Position numbers and translations under genes: made by a program. From Lewinellaceae bacterium (lineage in GTDB: Bacteria; Bacteroidota; Bacteroidia; Chitinophagales; Saprospiraceae), in assembly GCA_947476195.1 (NCBI GenBank), contig CANJPT010000016.1, forward strand, positions 1-49,738: DNA of 49,738 bases, written 5' to 3'. The notes beneath the pieces were generated by a model. It saw only the letters and a list, made by a program, of their open reading frames with translations, was not told the origin of the DNA and searched no databases. This document shows positions 15,511-26,400 of the stretch, piece by piece (the stretch's first letter is position 1; every line of letters begins with the position of its first letter).

Positions 15511-17865
15511 TCAATTTTCATCTGACATGGAAGGCGGCGCATCTTCAGCTTTAGAGCCCCAATACTCATTCGGAGTTGGCCCCATCACCAGTACCAGTTT
15601 TCCGCCGTCTACGAGATCTTTGTGGTAAAACCAAGGCTTTGTTAGCGGCTTCCCATCCAGGGTTGCCGATTGGACATATCTGTTTTCTTTTGAATTATTG
15701 ACCGCTTCTATCGTAAAACTGCCGCCCGAATAGTAGTTGGGATCTAGACGAATGGTCGCTTTATCAAATATCGGGCTACCGATTTCGTAGGTCGGCTCTA
15801 CATCGCAGCCGCCCCGCATTTCAAACAATCCCATGGCACTCATGACGTACCAGCCCCCCATTTGGCCCTGATCTTCGTCGCCTGGCCAACCGTCCATGGG
15901 GCCGCTGCCATAGTAGACGTCCATGATTTCCCGGGCCCATTTTTGGGTGAGCCAGGGTTTTCCAGCGTAATTATATAGGTAAGCTGCCTGCATATTGGGC
16001 TGGTTACCATGGTTAATGGGCAGCACGCCCATGGCTAAAAGACTATTCTCGTTTGTATATTCGGAGTTAAATTTCCACTTCCTGGAAGCCAAAAATCCTT
16101 CCTCCAATCGGCGGTTAAACTCGTCTTTCCCCATCAAACCTATCAGCCCTTTCAAGTCTTGCGGCACGAACCAACTGTATTGCCAGGCATTGCCTTCCAC
16201 CCAACCCTGGCCGAGAAATGTGGTACAACAATAGGCGTCAAAAGGCTTTTTAAAATTACCATCGGCCTGACGCAGATTCATGTAGCCGACACTGGCATCC
16301 CAAATGTTTTTGTAATTATTTGCCCGATGCTTGAAATACCAATAGTCATCGGTTTTACCCAATGCCTTGGCCATTTGGCTCACCGCCCAATCGTCGTAGG
16401 CATATTCCAGCGTATTGGAAACAGGACCATAATCATGGGGTACATAGCCGAATTTCAGGTATTGGTCCAGCCAGCGGTTGCCTGCAAAACCCCCGCCTGG
16501 GTGGGGAATGCCCTGCTCCGTTTGGTTATGGTGCATTGCGACATACGCATGTTCAGGATCGTAAAACTTGTGGATGCCTTTTTGGTAGGAACTAACAATC
16601 AATTCTATCTCATGAGAAGCTACCATGATTCCGGAGTATTCCAGGCCTTCCGGGCCTTTGCAAAGCCAACCGCCTTTGTCGTAAAATTCCAGGAGCGATG
16701 CCGTCCATTTGTCGGCCAGATCTGGCGTAGCCAGTGTCCAAACCTGGTTCAGATTCCAGAAAGTATTCCAAAATGCATCGCCACCGTACATGGGAAGATC
16801 CGGGTTTTTGAGTTGTTGTACCCGTTCATACATGTCAACGTATTTGCCATTCACATCGCTGTAAATCGTGCGGCCCACATATACCCGATACAGATTGGAG
16901 TAAAATTTCTTTTTATCCACCTCATCCTTGCCTTCCACATCTATTACGCTGAGCAGGTCATTCCAAACTTTGCGGCCGTTGCGATGTACCGCATCGAAGT
17001 CCCAGCCAAAAGGCTTGGTAATTTCAGTATCCAAATTCAGTCGGGCTTGCGCTATACTAACGAAAGAGATACCGGTTTGAACCAAAATCTGTTCGCCTTC
17101 CTTCGTTTTAAAATGAACAAACGCGCCAAAGTCTGAATGATCCCAGCCAGAAAAAAGAGAGTCCACTTTGAAATTAATACCATTTCTGTTCCAACCATTC
17201 AGGTCGTGAAATGGCTTGCTAAAGCGAATTACAAAAAACAACTGATACTCATTCCAGCCGGCGCCACGTAGGGCCTGCTGATGCGTATAGCCTTCAATTT
17301 CGGTGTCACTTACTTTATAAATATGTGAATCGGTCAATTCAGTGCCGTATTCGGAGTCAATTTGCAGATCGATCATTACCCGGGCGCTATCGGACTTTGG
17401 AAAAGTGTAGCGTTGAAAACCAGCTCGGGTTGTGGCCGTTATTTCAGCCTTAATTTTCGTATCTTCCAACATGACGGAATAATAGCCTGGAGTAGCTACT
17501 TCAGTTTCGTGGCGAATGCGGGAGCGATAGCCGCCATCCGGGTCGTTTTCTTTGCCCGGGTCGATTTGAAGCGGTCCAAGCGTGGGCATCATCAACAATC
17601 CGTCCATGGTCCAGGAGTGGATGTGGCTGAAGCCTGCAATATTTTCGATGTTATATTCATAACCTGCCTTCCAGCCCTGGCGTTGATTGTCGGGACTAAG
17701 TTTGACCATCCCGAAAGGCATGGAGGCACCTGGAAATTGCATCCAGCGGCTATCGTGATTGCCGATCATGCAATCTGCATAGTCAACAGGTAGCTTCTTC
17801 GCGCCCATTTGCGCTGCGCAAATGGTGGACGTGAAAAGGAGAAATATGAGTCCGTATTTGTTCAT
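15511..17865 (-). CDS. GH92 family exo-alpha-mannosidase
   Basis: Calcium-dependent alpha-mannosidase of 784 residues with signal peptide (MNKYGLIFLLFTSTICAAQ). Hallmarks: the N-terminal MGNHDSRWMQFPGASMPFGM-like motif (here GNHDSRWMQFPGASMPFGMV), LSPDN, the central GDAFWNTFWNLN and the C-terminal catalytic-domain stretch GWPGDEDQGQMGGWYVMSAM with its acidic residues. Full family length. Start chosen at 17865 because the signal peptide begins there; upstream in-frame codons overlap the MFS gene. It releases mannose from mannans or N-glycans, which fits the downstream PMI, sugar kinase and transporter. Periplasmic or surface location; no lipobox. Confidence 0.93.
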   Translation of the reverse strand: MNKYGLIFLLFTSTICAAQMGAKKLPVDYADCMIGNHDSRWMQFPGASMPFGMVKLSPDNQRQGWKAGYEYNIENIAGFSHIHSWTMDGLLMMPTLGPLQIDPGKENDPDGGYRSRIRHETEVATPGYYSVMLEDTKIKAEITATTRAGFQRYTFPKSDSARVMIDLQIDSEYGTELTDSHIYKVSDTEIEGYTHQQALRGAGWNEYQLFFVIRFSKPFHDLNGWNRNGINFKVDSLFSGWDHSDFGAFVHFKTKEGEQILVQTGISFVSIAQARLNLDTEITKPFGWDFDAVHRNGRKVWNDLLSVIDVEGKDEVDKKKFYSNLYRVYVGRTIYSDVNGKYVDMYERVQQLKNPDLPMYGGDAFWNTFWNLNQVWTLATPDLADKWTASLLEFYDKGGWLCKGPEGLEYSGIMVASHEIELIVSSYQKGIHKFYDPEHAYVAMHHNQTEQGIPHPGGGFAGNRWLDQYLKFGYVPHDYGPVSNTLEYAYDDWAVSQMAKALGKTDDYWYFKHRANNYKNIWDASVGYMNLRQADGNFKKPFDAYCCTTFLGQGWVEGNAWQYSWFVPQDLKGLIGLMGKDEFNRRLEEGFLASRKWKFNSEYTNENSLLAMGVLPINHGNQPNMQAAYLYNYAGKPWLTQKWAREIMDVYYGSGPMDGWPGDEDQGQMGGWYVMSAMGLFEMRGGCDVEPTYEIGSPIFDKATIRLDPNYYSGGSFTIEAVNNSKENRYVQSATLDGKPLTKPWFYHKDLVDGGKLVLVMGPTPNEYWGSKAEDAPPSMSDEN

Positions 17866-17885
17866 ATTATTATTTGTTGATTTTT

Positions 17886-19241
17886 TTACCATTCCCGCTC
17901 GATCTCCTCCAAAGTCTTCTCCTTTGTCTCTGGCACCTGTGTCAGGACAAAAAAGAAGCCCAGCAAGGACATTCCGCAAAACACCCAAAAAGTAATGGCA
18001 GCACCCGCCGTTTCAAGTAAAATCGGGAACATCTGCGTAACGATGTACACCGCTATCCAAAGAGAAAGGGTGGCCACTGACATGGCTACACCGCGCATTT
18101 TGATCGGGAAAATTTCGGCGATTACCACCCAGGTTACCGGTCCATAGGAAGCAGCAAAACTGGCTATATAAAGCAGAATAAAAACGAGCAATCCGTAACC
18201 TGTCCACCCGAAATGGAATGCAAGGCCTACCATCAGCAGGCTCAAGCCCATACCCGCACCGCCCCAAAGCAGCAGTGTTTTGCGTCCCCATTTATCCACC
18301 CAATGGATCGCAACAAAGGTGAACAGTACGTTGATGATACCAATGATGACCGTCTGTTGGAATGCAGCATCTGTGCCGGTACCAACGGCTTTGAAAATCT
18401 CCGGTGCATAATACATGATGGCATTGATGCCTTGTACCTGGGAGAACACGCTCAGCACAATGCCTACGAAAATCGCTTTTCGGAAGCGACCGGTAAACAA
18501 TTCCTGCAGCGTGCCTTGCTTTTCGTGTAAAGTGTCTTTGACTTCTTGTAGGATCTCGCCCGCCTTTGCTGCACCATTTATGCTTGAAAGTACGGCAAGT
18601 GCTTCCTCTTCCCGGCCTGCTTTGGTGAGCCAACGTGGGCTTTCAGGCACAAAAAGTAAGGCAACAAAGAATAAGGCAGCAGGCAAAACACCTGAAGCCA
18701 TCATATATCGCCAGCCGTATTCAATGTTCCAGGCAATATCTCCAGAGCCCTGAATCAGCGTATTGACAAAGAAAATCAACAGAATACCAATGACGATGGC
18801 CAACTGGTAATAGGACACCAATTTACCCCGGATACTAGCAGGAGCCAGTTCGGTGATATATAAGGGAGACACCATCGAAGCTGCGCCAATGCCCAATCCA
18901 CCAATGAACCGATAAATGGCAAACTCGGTCAGCGTTGCCGGTATGGCAGCCCCAATCGCAGACACGGCAAATAAAATTGCAGTCAAAATCAGTACTTTTT
19001 TCCGTCCAAAACGGTCACTCGACCAACCCGCGAACATTGCCCCAAAAATGCACCCTATGATGGCACTTGATGCTGCCCAGCCAGTCATGGCAGGTGAAAG
19101 TTCAAATTTGATTTTTAAAAAGCCGATAGCGCCCGAAATGACCGCTGTATCATAGCCGAAAAGCAACCCGCCCAGTGCCGCTACTGCCGTGAGCATATAG
19201 ACGGTGCGCATGTTAGTCGTGTCGTTGAATGTAGTTGGCAT
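17886..19241 (-). CDS. MFS sugar porter (sugar:proton symporter)
   Basis: Inner-membrane sugar transporter of 451 residues with about 12 predicted membrane segments. Sugar-porter motifs: DRFGRKKVL after TM2, YRFIGGLGIGAASM, VPESPRWL before the central loop, DKWGRKTLLL, and the C-terminal PETKEKTLEEIE. Most likely start is ATG 19241 (MPTTFNDTTNM), about 20 nt after the PMI stop; a frame extension to 19274 overlaps PMI. Placed between GH92 and PMI, it probably imports the released mannose from the periplasm. Confidence 0.93.
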   Translation of the reverse strand: MPTTFNDTTNMRTVYMLTAVAALGGLLFGYDTAVISGAIGFLKIKFELSPAMTGWAASSAIIGCIFGAMFAGWSSDRFGRKKVLILTAILFAVSAIGAAIPATLTEFAIYRFIGGLGIGAASMVSPLYITELAPASIRGKLVSYYQLAIVIGILLIFFVNTLIQGSGDIAWNIEYGWRYMMASGVLPAALFFVALLFVPESPRWLTKAGREEEALAVLSSINGAAKAGEILQEVKDTLHEKQGTLQELFTGRFRKAIFVGIVLSVFSQVQGINAIMYYAPEIFKAVGTGTDAAFQQTVIIGIINVLFTFVAIHWVDKWGRKTLLLWGGAGMGLSLLMVGLAFHFGWTGYGLLVFILLYIASFAASYGPVTWVVIAEIFPIKMRGVAMSVATLSLWIAVYIVTQMFPILLETAGAAITFWVFCGMSLLGFFFVLTQVPETKEKTLEEIEREW

Positions 19242-19260
19242 CTTTATTTTTTTAATGAAT

Positions 19261-21012
19261 TCAGTTTCTAACAAATGCTTTTAAGGTGGCACATTCAGTC
19301 CCCACACCCGTTCCATAGGGCCGAATACTGTATCCACCCACCGATGCAGGAATGATAAATGTCTCGGCATAATGCACTACAAACGGCTCAAAAGCATCTA
19401 ATGGACTCTCTACTATGGCTTCACTACCTTCTACTAAATTAAGGACATTCAGATTGCCCTCCGTTTCATGGTAGACTTTTTCTGTAAACCAATGTCGCCG
19501 GGTTTCAATAAATTCTGTTTTGTGCAACCCGGTACGCTCCTCTCGCCAGCCAGGTCCTTCGGCAATCTGTTCAACCTGGTTTAAGAGGTTATGAGCTACC
19601 CAGTCAGTTCTGCGTGCCCAATCAATATTCTGTTTGCCATGCCCGATGTTGATAGCCCGCGGCAATCCATCCAGACCGAGACGCCCCCAATCCCAAAGTT
19701 TGAAGGTGAAAATGTAGGGAGTGGCGCTAATTTCGAGTACCATGCTGTTTTTTCCAGAGCAGTGTACCGTTCCGGCGGGAATAAGAACGTGATCATGCTT
19801 TTTAACCTTCCAGCGGGCCACGTGCTTGTCAGCATCAAAGGGTGGACCACCATGCTGCGCCGCTTCCAGTTCGGAGATCATGGTTTCCGGTTGTGCGGAA
19901 TCATTTAAGCCCAAATAAACACAGGCATCCTCCTTGACATCCAACATGTAATAACTTTCGTCCTGGGTATAAAACATGCCAAAATGCTCCCGGATATATT
20001 CGGTTAGGGGATGGACTTGCAGACTCAGATTTCCACCATCCATGGTATCCAAAAAGTCGAAACGAATGGGAAATTCTGCCCCAAAACGCGCAAATACATT
20101 TTCACCCAATAGCTTTTGGGGTTGATAAAAAACAAGGTTGATGGAGGGGGTTTCAAACGTAAGACTGCCAAAATCAATCAGCAGGCTATTCTCTTCCGGA
20201 ACACAATCAAAACACCAGGCATAGTTGACTGCTGTACGGTCAAGATCACATACTTCCTTCATCCATTGCCCGCCCCAAGGGCCAGGGTCGAAAAAGGGAA
20301 CTACCCGAAAGGGCTGATTTGCAGTTTCAAGCAGGGCCGCTCGGATTGCTCCTCCAGTGGTCATTTTAGGGCTGCCTGCAGCATTTGTGTCAAGCACATA
20401 ATCCCATTGCCCCAAAAGCATCTTTTTCAACCGATCAGCCACTCGCCAGTCTACGAAATAAGCGCGCTTGTACAAGCGGCTAAACTCCAGAGAATGGTTG
20501 TTAGCGCCAAGGTTGGCGACTTCCTGCCGCCGCATACGCAATTGGATTTCCCATCGCGCCATGTCAGCATACACCAAAAGATCCCAGGAACCTGCCACAA
20601 CCGAGGCGCCTGTTCCATATATGACCACTATTCCCTTGGCCTCCTCTATGCTATTTTTTATGTCAGCCAAATTGACCAGATCAAAAAACTGTTCGATCCT
20701 GAGCCTTGACAGGTAACCAAATATACGGTCATCCGTCACATCAGGGTAAGTCAATTGGTCCATTTCATCCTCCCTTAGAAATGCAGTTTTTGACTCAAAA
20801 AAGGCGTCTGGTTGAATCTCGCTTTGAATGGCCGAAACAATTTCCTGATCGTTTACACCTGGATATACTTCAACAACTACAACGATTTTCTGCTTGCCTT
20901 TTGCTGCAATTTCGGTCCTTATTTTTCCTGCAATAGCCGACCAACCCGACCAACATTGCTGTTCGTAGCCGGTAATTTTTACGGTTGGATATTTGTTGTA
21001 GTTTGAGTTCAA
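19261..21012 (-). CDS. class I mannose-6-phosphate isomerase-like protein with extra N-terminal domain
   Basis: 583 residues. The C-terminal half (about 290-583) is a cupin-type phosphomannose isomerase: zinc-site segments SLQVHPLTEYIREHFG and HVLIPAGTVHCSG, then EISATPYIFTFK. The N-terminal ~270 residues are not part of classic ManA: IVVVVEVYPGVND, a helical region and GIVVIYGTGASVVAG followed by DMARWEIQLRMRR suggest a nucleotide-kinase-like fold, but no clean Walker A motif is present. It would interconvert mannose-6-P and fructose-6-P. Co-transcribed with the ROK kinase (18 nt gap) and the MFS gene. Similar long PMI proteins occur in Bacteroidota (from memory). Confidence 0.82.
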   Translation of the reverse strand: MNSNYNKYPTVKITGYEQQCWSGWSAIAGKIRTEIAAKGKQKIVVVVEVYPGVNDQEIVSAIQSEIQPDAFFESKTAFLREDEMDQLTYPDVTDDRIFGYLSRLRIEQFFDLVNLADIKNSIEEAKGIVVIYGTGASVVAGSWDLLVYADMARWEIQLRMRRQEVANLGANNHSLEFSRLYKRAYFVDWRVADRLKKMLLGQWDYVLDTNAAGSPKMTTGGAIRAALLETANQPFRVVPFFDPGPWGGQWMKEVCDLDRTAVNYAWCFDCVPEENSLLIDFGSLTFETPSINLVFYQPQKLLGENVFARFGAEFPIRFDFLDTMDGGNLSLQVHPLTEYIREHFGMFYTQDESYYMLDVKEDACVYLGLNDSAQPETMISELEAAQHGGPPFDADKHVARWKVKKHDHVLIPAGTVHCSGKNSMVLEISATPYIFTFKLWDWGRLGLDGLPRAINIGHGKQNIDWARRTDWVAHNLLNQVEQIAEGPGWREERTGLHKTEFIETRRHWFTEKVYHETEGNLNVLNLVEGSEAIVESPLDAFEPFVVHYAETFIIPASVGGYSIRPYGTGVGTECATLKAFVRN

Positions 21013-21030
21013 TATTGTCTGTTTTTATAG

Positions 21031-21954
21031 TTAGGAGGCCAAGTGCCCCATCCCCAAAACACCTGCCCAATCAGGCTGTTGCGCCGCCACCACTGTTACT
21101 GCATTTTCTGGCAACCAGGCTGCCTGGTTAATTTTATTTTGAATAAAAGGCAAGATCACCTCTGCACTATGCATCACTCCACCGCCAATAACAATTCGTT
21201 CAGGGTCATAGGCATACACGAGGTTCAGGATGCCTGCAGCCCAGACTTCGAGGCAGCTTGCACGCACGGAAAGTGCAAATTTTTCGCCCGCTGCTGCCAA
21301 TCGGAATACCGCTTCAAAATCAGGATCTTCGCCCATCGCGAATGGACTTTCAGCATAACCAGGATGTCGCTTCAAAAGCTCAGGCAATGCCCAGGAAGAT
21401 GCTTCACTTTCTAAACAACCAATATTGCCACAGTTGCAGCGGTGTCCATCAAAGCGAATGTTTTGATGCCCGCCGAGATTACCCGCCAGGTAATGACTGC
21501 CTTTTAAGAGTCGACCATTCATCAAGGCTGCAGAGCCGACACCCGTACCAATGGTAACCATCACGAGGTTGTTCGTGCCTTTGCCTGCGCCATATTGCCA
21601 TTCGCCTACCAATGCAGCCCTTGCATCATTTTCCATGAACAGTGGCGCCCCCCATGTTGTTTTTGCCCAATCGGTGAGATCCAGGTCGTTGGCATCATTG
21701 TATTTGGTGTACTTGTAAAGCAACCTCATCCGATCGCTATCTACAATGGTCGGAAATGCCATTCCGATACCATCCAGACTGGCACTGCCGGTTTCCTGCA
21801 TCATTTGCCCAATTTGCTGCTCGATTAGGGGCAACAATGCGGCGAAGCTATCACTCGACGGAACGACAATACTGGCGGAAGCGAGCAATTGCCCGTTTTC
21901 GACCACGCCGAATTTGATTCTTGTTCCTCCGAGATCTAAGGCGATTACAGGCAT
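21031..21954 (-). CDS. ROK-family sugar kinase
   Basis: Predicted cytoplasmic hexokinase-type enzyme of 307 residues. Seen: N-terminal ATP-binding ALDLGGTRIKFG, FMENDARAALVGEW, VTIGTGVGSAALMNG, and the ROK zinc site GHRCNCGNIGCLE preceded by GNLGGHQ. No N-terminal helix-turn-helix, so it is a kinase rather than a ROK repressor. With PMI next door it probably phosphorylates mannose (mannokinase) or glucose; specificity cannot be read from sequence alone. It begins 11 nt after susD. Confidence 0.9.
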   Translation of the reverse strand: MPVIALDLGGTRIKFGVVENGQLLASASIVVPSSDSFAALLPLIEQQIGQMMQETGSASLDGIGMAFPTIVDSDRMRLLYKYTKYNDANDLDLTDWAKTTWGAPLFMENDARAALVGEWQYGAGKGTNNLVMVTIGTGVGSAALMNGRLLKGSHYLAGNLGGHQNIRFDGHRCNCGNIGCLESEASSWALPELLKRHPGYAESPFAMGEDPDFEAVFRLAAAGEKFALSVRASCLEVWAAGILNLVYAYDPERIVIGGGVMHSAEVILPFIQNKINQAAWLPENAVTVVAAQQPDWAGVLGMGHLAS

Positions 21955-21965
21955 ATTTTTATAAT

Positions 21966-23459
21966 TTAGTACCCATTATTTTGCGGAAGCAAATTCTGAT
22001 TCAAATCGATCTCGTTTTGAGGTACCGGAAAAAGCTTGTGGAATGCCTGCGGTAAAACACCTGGTTTGGCGATCGGTACAAGCGTTTCCAGTTTATTAAA
22101 ACGGACCAGGTCAAACCAACGCTGGCCTTCGGCTACAAACTCCCATCTGCGTTCGAGCAATAAGGCATCCTTGAATGCTTGATAGGAAAGTCCTTGCAGA
22201 TCGGGAAGAATAGGTAGTTCGATGGTTCCATTGAATCGGGCGCGCTTGCGGACTTGGTTGACTGCAGCGTATGCGTCTGCATTGGGGCTCTGGTTCAATT
22301 CATTTAGAGCCTCCGCTTTCATCAGTAAAATATCAGCGTAGCGGAGATAGGGGAAATCGTGGTCGGTATTGCCTGCAAGTGGCTCATGGACCTTATCCCA
22401 ATACTTCTGAATGTGTGGCTCGACGGTAGTCGTTGTCCCATCCAGATTTTGAATGCTGGTCAACAAGGTCACTTCTCTGCGCCTGTCTTGTGCATTATAG
22501 CTGTCGTACAGATTTTGGGTAGCGACATGCCAACCCTGAGCATTTACACCAGGAATTTGACCTGTCAATTGCTTCGGCAAAAGGCGAACGTTGAACTGCC
22601 CTGCTTCCCAAAAAGAAATACTGTTGTTTGCAGTGCCAAAACCAACACTGAAAAGCGTTTCCTTTCCGTTTTCGTTTGGAACCCAAAATGCCACTGAGTA
22701 GTCATTGTACAGCTCGTATTTATGGGAATTTATGACCGAATTGCATTGGTCAATGCATTTTTGCCATTCCCCTTGAGTCACATAAACCTTGGCCAATAGA
22801 CCAGTAGCGGCACCTTTGGTTGCCCGACCCAGGCCATTACCGGCCGCGTAGCTTTCCGGCAGGTTTTGGGCTGCAAAATTCAAATCCTCAATGATTTGGG
22901 CATAAACCTCTGCTTTCGGATTGCGCCGGGGCCTTATGTCGCCATTCAAAGTCAATATCAATGGAATATCGCCAAACCACCGCACCAGATCAAAATAAAG
23001 CATTCCGCGGAGGTACCGGGCTTCGCCAATGCGTTGATTTTTGAAGGTTTCCGAGGCTTTAACTGAAGGTATACCTCCGATGGCAAAATTGGCATTGTTG
23101 ATGCCTTTGTACGCCAGTGTCCAAAACTCGTTCAAGGACGCATTCACTGGACGCTGTGTAAAGGTTGCCAACTGATCAAGGTCAGTTGCCGGCAGTTTGT
23201 TTTCCATTTCATCGGAACACAAGCCTGCGACTACCCAATAAGTACTGAAATATACACCTCCAAAACTGGGCGCAGAACTGGTCGCATTCAGAATGCTGTA
23301 AATGGAATTCACTGCAGCAGTGGCATCATTTTCTGTTTCAAAAAAGTTGTCCACGAACACCTGGTCCTTGGGGTCTTCCACCAACAGATTTTTACAGGCG
23401 AGTACGCCAATTGTAACGAAAACGAGGCAGATGCTATATTGAATGAATCTGTTTTTCAT
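21966..23459 (-). CDS. SusD/RagB family nutrient-binding outer-membrane lipoprotein
   Basis: Surface glycan-binding partner of the SusC channel; 497 residues. The signal peptide ends at a lipobox (GVLACK), followed by NLLVEDPKDQVFVDNFFET, a typical SusD opening. The SusD core shows EARYLRGMLYFDLVRWFGDI, KGAATGLLAKVYVTQGEW, PYLRYADILLMKAEALNEL and ERRWEFVAEGQRWFDLVRF, all hallmarks. It directly follows susC (17 nt gap). Together they import oligosaccharides, here presumably mannosides given GH92 and PMI downstream. Confidence 0.96.
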   Translation of the reverse strand: MKNRFIQYSICLVFVTIGVLACKNLLVEDPKDQVFVDNFFETENDATAAVNSIYSILNATSSAPSFGGVYFSTYWVVAGLCSDEMENKLPATDLDQLATFTQRPVNASLNEFWTLAYKGINNANFAIGGIPSVKASETFKNQRIGEARYLRGMLYFDLVRWFGDIPLILTLNGDIRPRRNPKAEVYAQIIEDLNFAAQNLPESYAAGNGLGRATKGAATGLLAKVYVTQGEWQKCIDQCNSVINSHKYELYNDYSVAFWVPNENGKETLFSVGFGTANNSISFWEAGQFNVRLLPKQLTGQIPGVNAQGWHVATQNLYDSYNAQDRRREVTLLTSIQNLDGTTTTVEPHIQKYWDKVHEPLAGNTDHDFPYLRYADILLMKAEALNELNQSPNADAYAAVNQVRKRARFNGTIELPILPDLQGLSYQAFKDALLLERRWEFVAEGQRWFDLVRFNKLETLVPIAKPGVLPQAFHKLFPVPQNEIDLNQNLLPQNNGY

Positions 23460-23476
23460 GTTTTTTTACCTTTTTT

Positions 23477-26400
23477 TTAAAATCCGATTTGAATTCCTCC
23501 GATGATTGATCTTGCAAGTGGGTAACCACCATAATCAATACCTTGAAGCAAATGGCTTTGTCCGAAAGCATTGACTTCCGGGTCATAGCCTCGATATTTA
23601 GTGATTGTATAAAGGTTATTCACGCTGCCGTATAGGCGGAATTTACTGAACTTATTTTTTTTAAGCCACTTTGATGGTAGATTATACCCGAGTGTTAAGT
23701 TTTTTACCCGGACGAACGAGGCGTCCTCGACTTGTGCATCGCTGAAGATATTGCGTTCCGAAGGATTGACTTTAGGGTATTCGTTATTTGGATTTTCGGG
23801 CGTCCATCGGTTGTCATAAAATTCTTTAAGCACATTCGTTTCAGAATTCAGCGAACCTATTTCAAATAAGTAAGCATTTACGACATCATTACCCTGTACG
23901 CCTTGAATGAAAATCGAGAGGTCTAAGCCTTTCCAGGAAAGAGTATTGGTCATACCCCAAATAAAATCCGGGGTGGCATTGCCGATTATGCTTCGGTCTG
24001 CTTCATCGATCACCCCATCTGGTACTCCAGTAAGGACGCCTTGAGCATTTCTGCCGTTGATGTCCTTATACTTTCTATCGCCTGCTTTGGCCTTTTGCCC
24101 CTTGAGGTGCGGGCTGTCCAAGGCTTCCTGATTGGACTGGAATAAGCCATCAGAAGTAAGCCCAAAAAACGTCCCGATAGACTCCCCAACGCGCAGGATA
24201 CTCCAGCCGCTTGGCACCGTCAATACACCTGGCACTGGAATGTCGACCCCTTGTGTAAGTTCGGTAATTTGATTGCGGTTGATAGAAAAATTCAGGTTTG
24301 TTTCCCAATCAAAGGCTCCGGTCAAATTGTGCGAAACAACGGCAGCTTCAAAACCCCGGTTACGCAATCCTCCGATATTGTATAGCGCGCCCGTGAATCC
24401 CGTCGTGGCAGGCAAAGGCGTATACAGCAGCAGATCTCTCGTTTGTTTTTGATAAATATCCACCGTTGCCCCTACCCTGCCTTTAAAAAATTCAGCATCC
24501 ACGCCAAAATCAAATTGGCTGGTGCGTTCCCATTTTAAATCAGGATTCGGGTAACGCAGTGGTTCCTGTCCAACATAAGCTTCCGAATTGTTGAAGGTAC
24601 CTTGGCCAATCGTACCCACTGTTGCCAGCGAAGAATACGGAGCAATTTCCTGGTTGCCAATGATGCCGTAACTCAGGCGGGTTTTCAAGGTGTGGATCCA
24701 ACTGATCTTTTGGATAAAATCCTCTTCCTGCATTTTCCAGGCGATCGAACCTGAAGGGAAAAAGCCGTATTTGTTGTTCAAACCAAACTTGGAAGAACCA
24801 TCCACTCGGCTGGTAAGCGTGGCCAGAATCCTGTTGTCAAACGTGTAATTTAAGCGACCCAGATAGGAAATAATGCCCCAGGTGAGCTCCCCCGTGCCGG
24901 CAGGTTGTGGATTTAGACCGCTGCTGAGGCTATGCCAGCCTGTGCGGTTATCTGGATAATCCAGGGTGAATGCAAACACCCGCTCGGAGTGAAAACCCTG
25001 GTAGGTGTTGCCGATCAATGCATCAAAGGAATGGCGTTCATTGATCTTATGTGCATAACTAAGTGTGTATTCCGTAAGCCAACTTAAACCGCCAACCGTC
25101 GCTACCACTGCTTCGCCATTGCTGGGCGCCCCTCTTTTTAAGTAATTCGGTACAAAACGATTGTCCTTTGCCGAAAAGCCGTCAATACCTGCACTGGCTT
25201 TCAGGTTCAACCCTGGAATTATAGTATAGATACCGTATAAATTGGCAATTCCCCTTCCGTAGTTTGAAATATTATCGGTCTCTACAGCATCAGCGACAGG
25301 ATTGCCAATGTTTCGGCCCCGATCGTCCTGAAAAGTATAACCGCCTGCTCTGTTAGGATCCAATACAGGCAAGGTCGGTGGAAAAAGCAGGGCCGAAGCG
25401 GTCGCGCCAGGAAGCAATGTTCCCGTCCCAGAGCTTTGTGCACCCGTCAAGACTCCATTTGATTTAATAAAGCTCATACTGATGCTACTACCCACTTTAA
25501 ACCTAGAATTGATTTTTTGGTCAATATTGCTGCGTATGCTGTAGCGTTCAAAATCAGAATTCAGAATAACCCCTTGCTGCTTAAAATAGCTCCCACTCAA
25601 AGAAAACTGCGTGTTTTCGCTGCCGCCCAGTGTACTTAACTGGTAGCTCTGCATAGGGGCCACTTGAAAAATAGCCTCCTGCCAATCTGTTCCTTTGCCA
25701 ATATTTTCGGGAATAAGATACCGGGCGTCTAATGGTAGTCCAGAATCCTGGCTATATTTATTCATAAAATTGGCGAAAGTCTCGCCATCAAGCATTTCCA
25801 GTTTTTTTGTCACCTGCGCAATGCCATAATACGTATCAAAAGTCACACTCCCTTGCCCGGCCTTGCCGCGTTTGGTGGTAATCAAAACGACCCCATTCGA
25901 GCCTCTTGAACCGTATAAAGCAGTGGCAGAAGCATCTTTCAGGATCTCGATGCGCTCAATATCTCCGGGATTAATGGCAGACAAGCCATTCAGCGAGGAG
26001 CCTGCTATACCGCCGGCATTGGTCTGACTGTTATCGCTGGTGATGAGCATGCCATCAATCACATAAAGTGGTTCGTTGCCAGCGTTGATAGAACTACTGC
26101 CGCGAATACGGATGGAGGTTTCGCCCCCAGGCCGCCCGCTTACCTGTGTCACCTGTACGCCTGCCGCACGCCCCTGCAAAGCCTGATCGAGCGATACTGG
26201 AGCTATCCGGTTTAGATCTTCGGAAGAAATCGAAGAAACAGATCCCGTCAGGTCACTTTTTTTGACGGTACCATAAGCGACAACGACCACATCTTTAAGC
26301 AAAGATGCATTGGGACTGAGTACCACTTTGAGGACGCTTTGGTCGCCGACCTCCAGCACTTTTGTGTCGAAGCCAATATACGTAAATACCAAGGTGACAC

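Noticed and set aside
16159-17136. 325-codon open frame on the plus strand
   Set aside because: Antisense to GH92; composition is that of a reverse-strand shadow.
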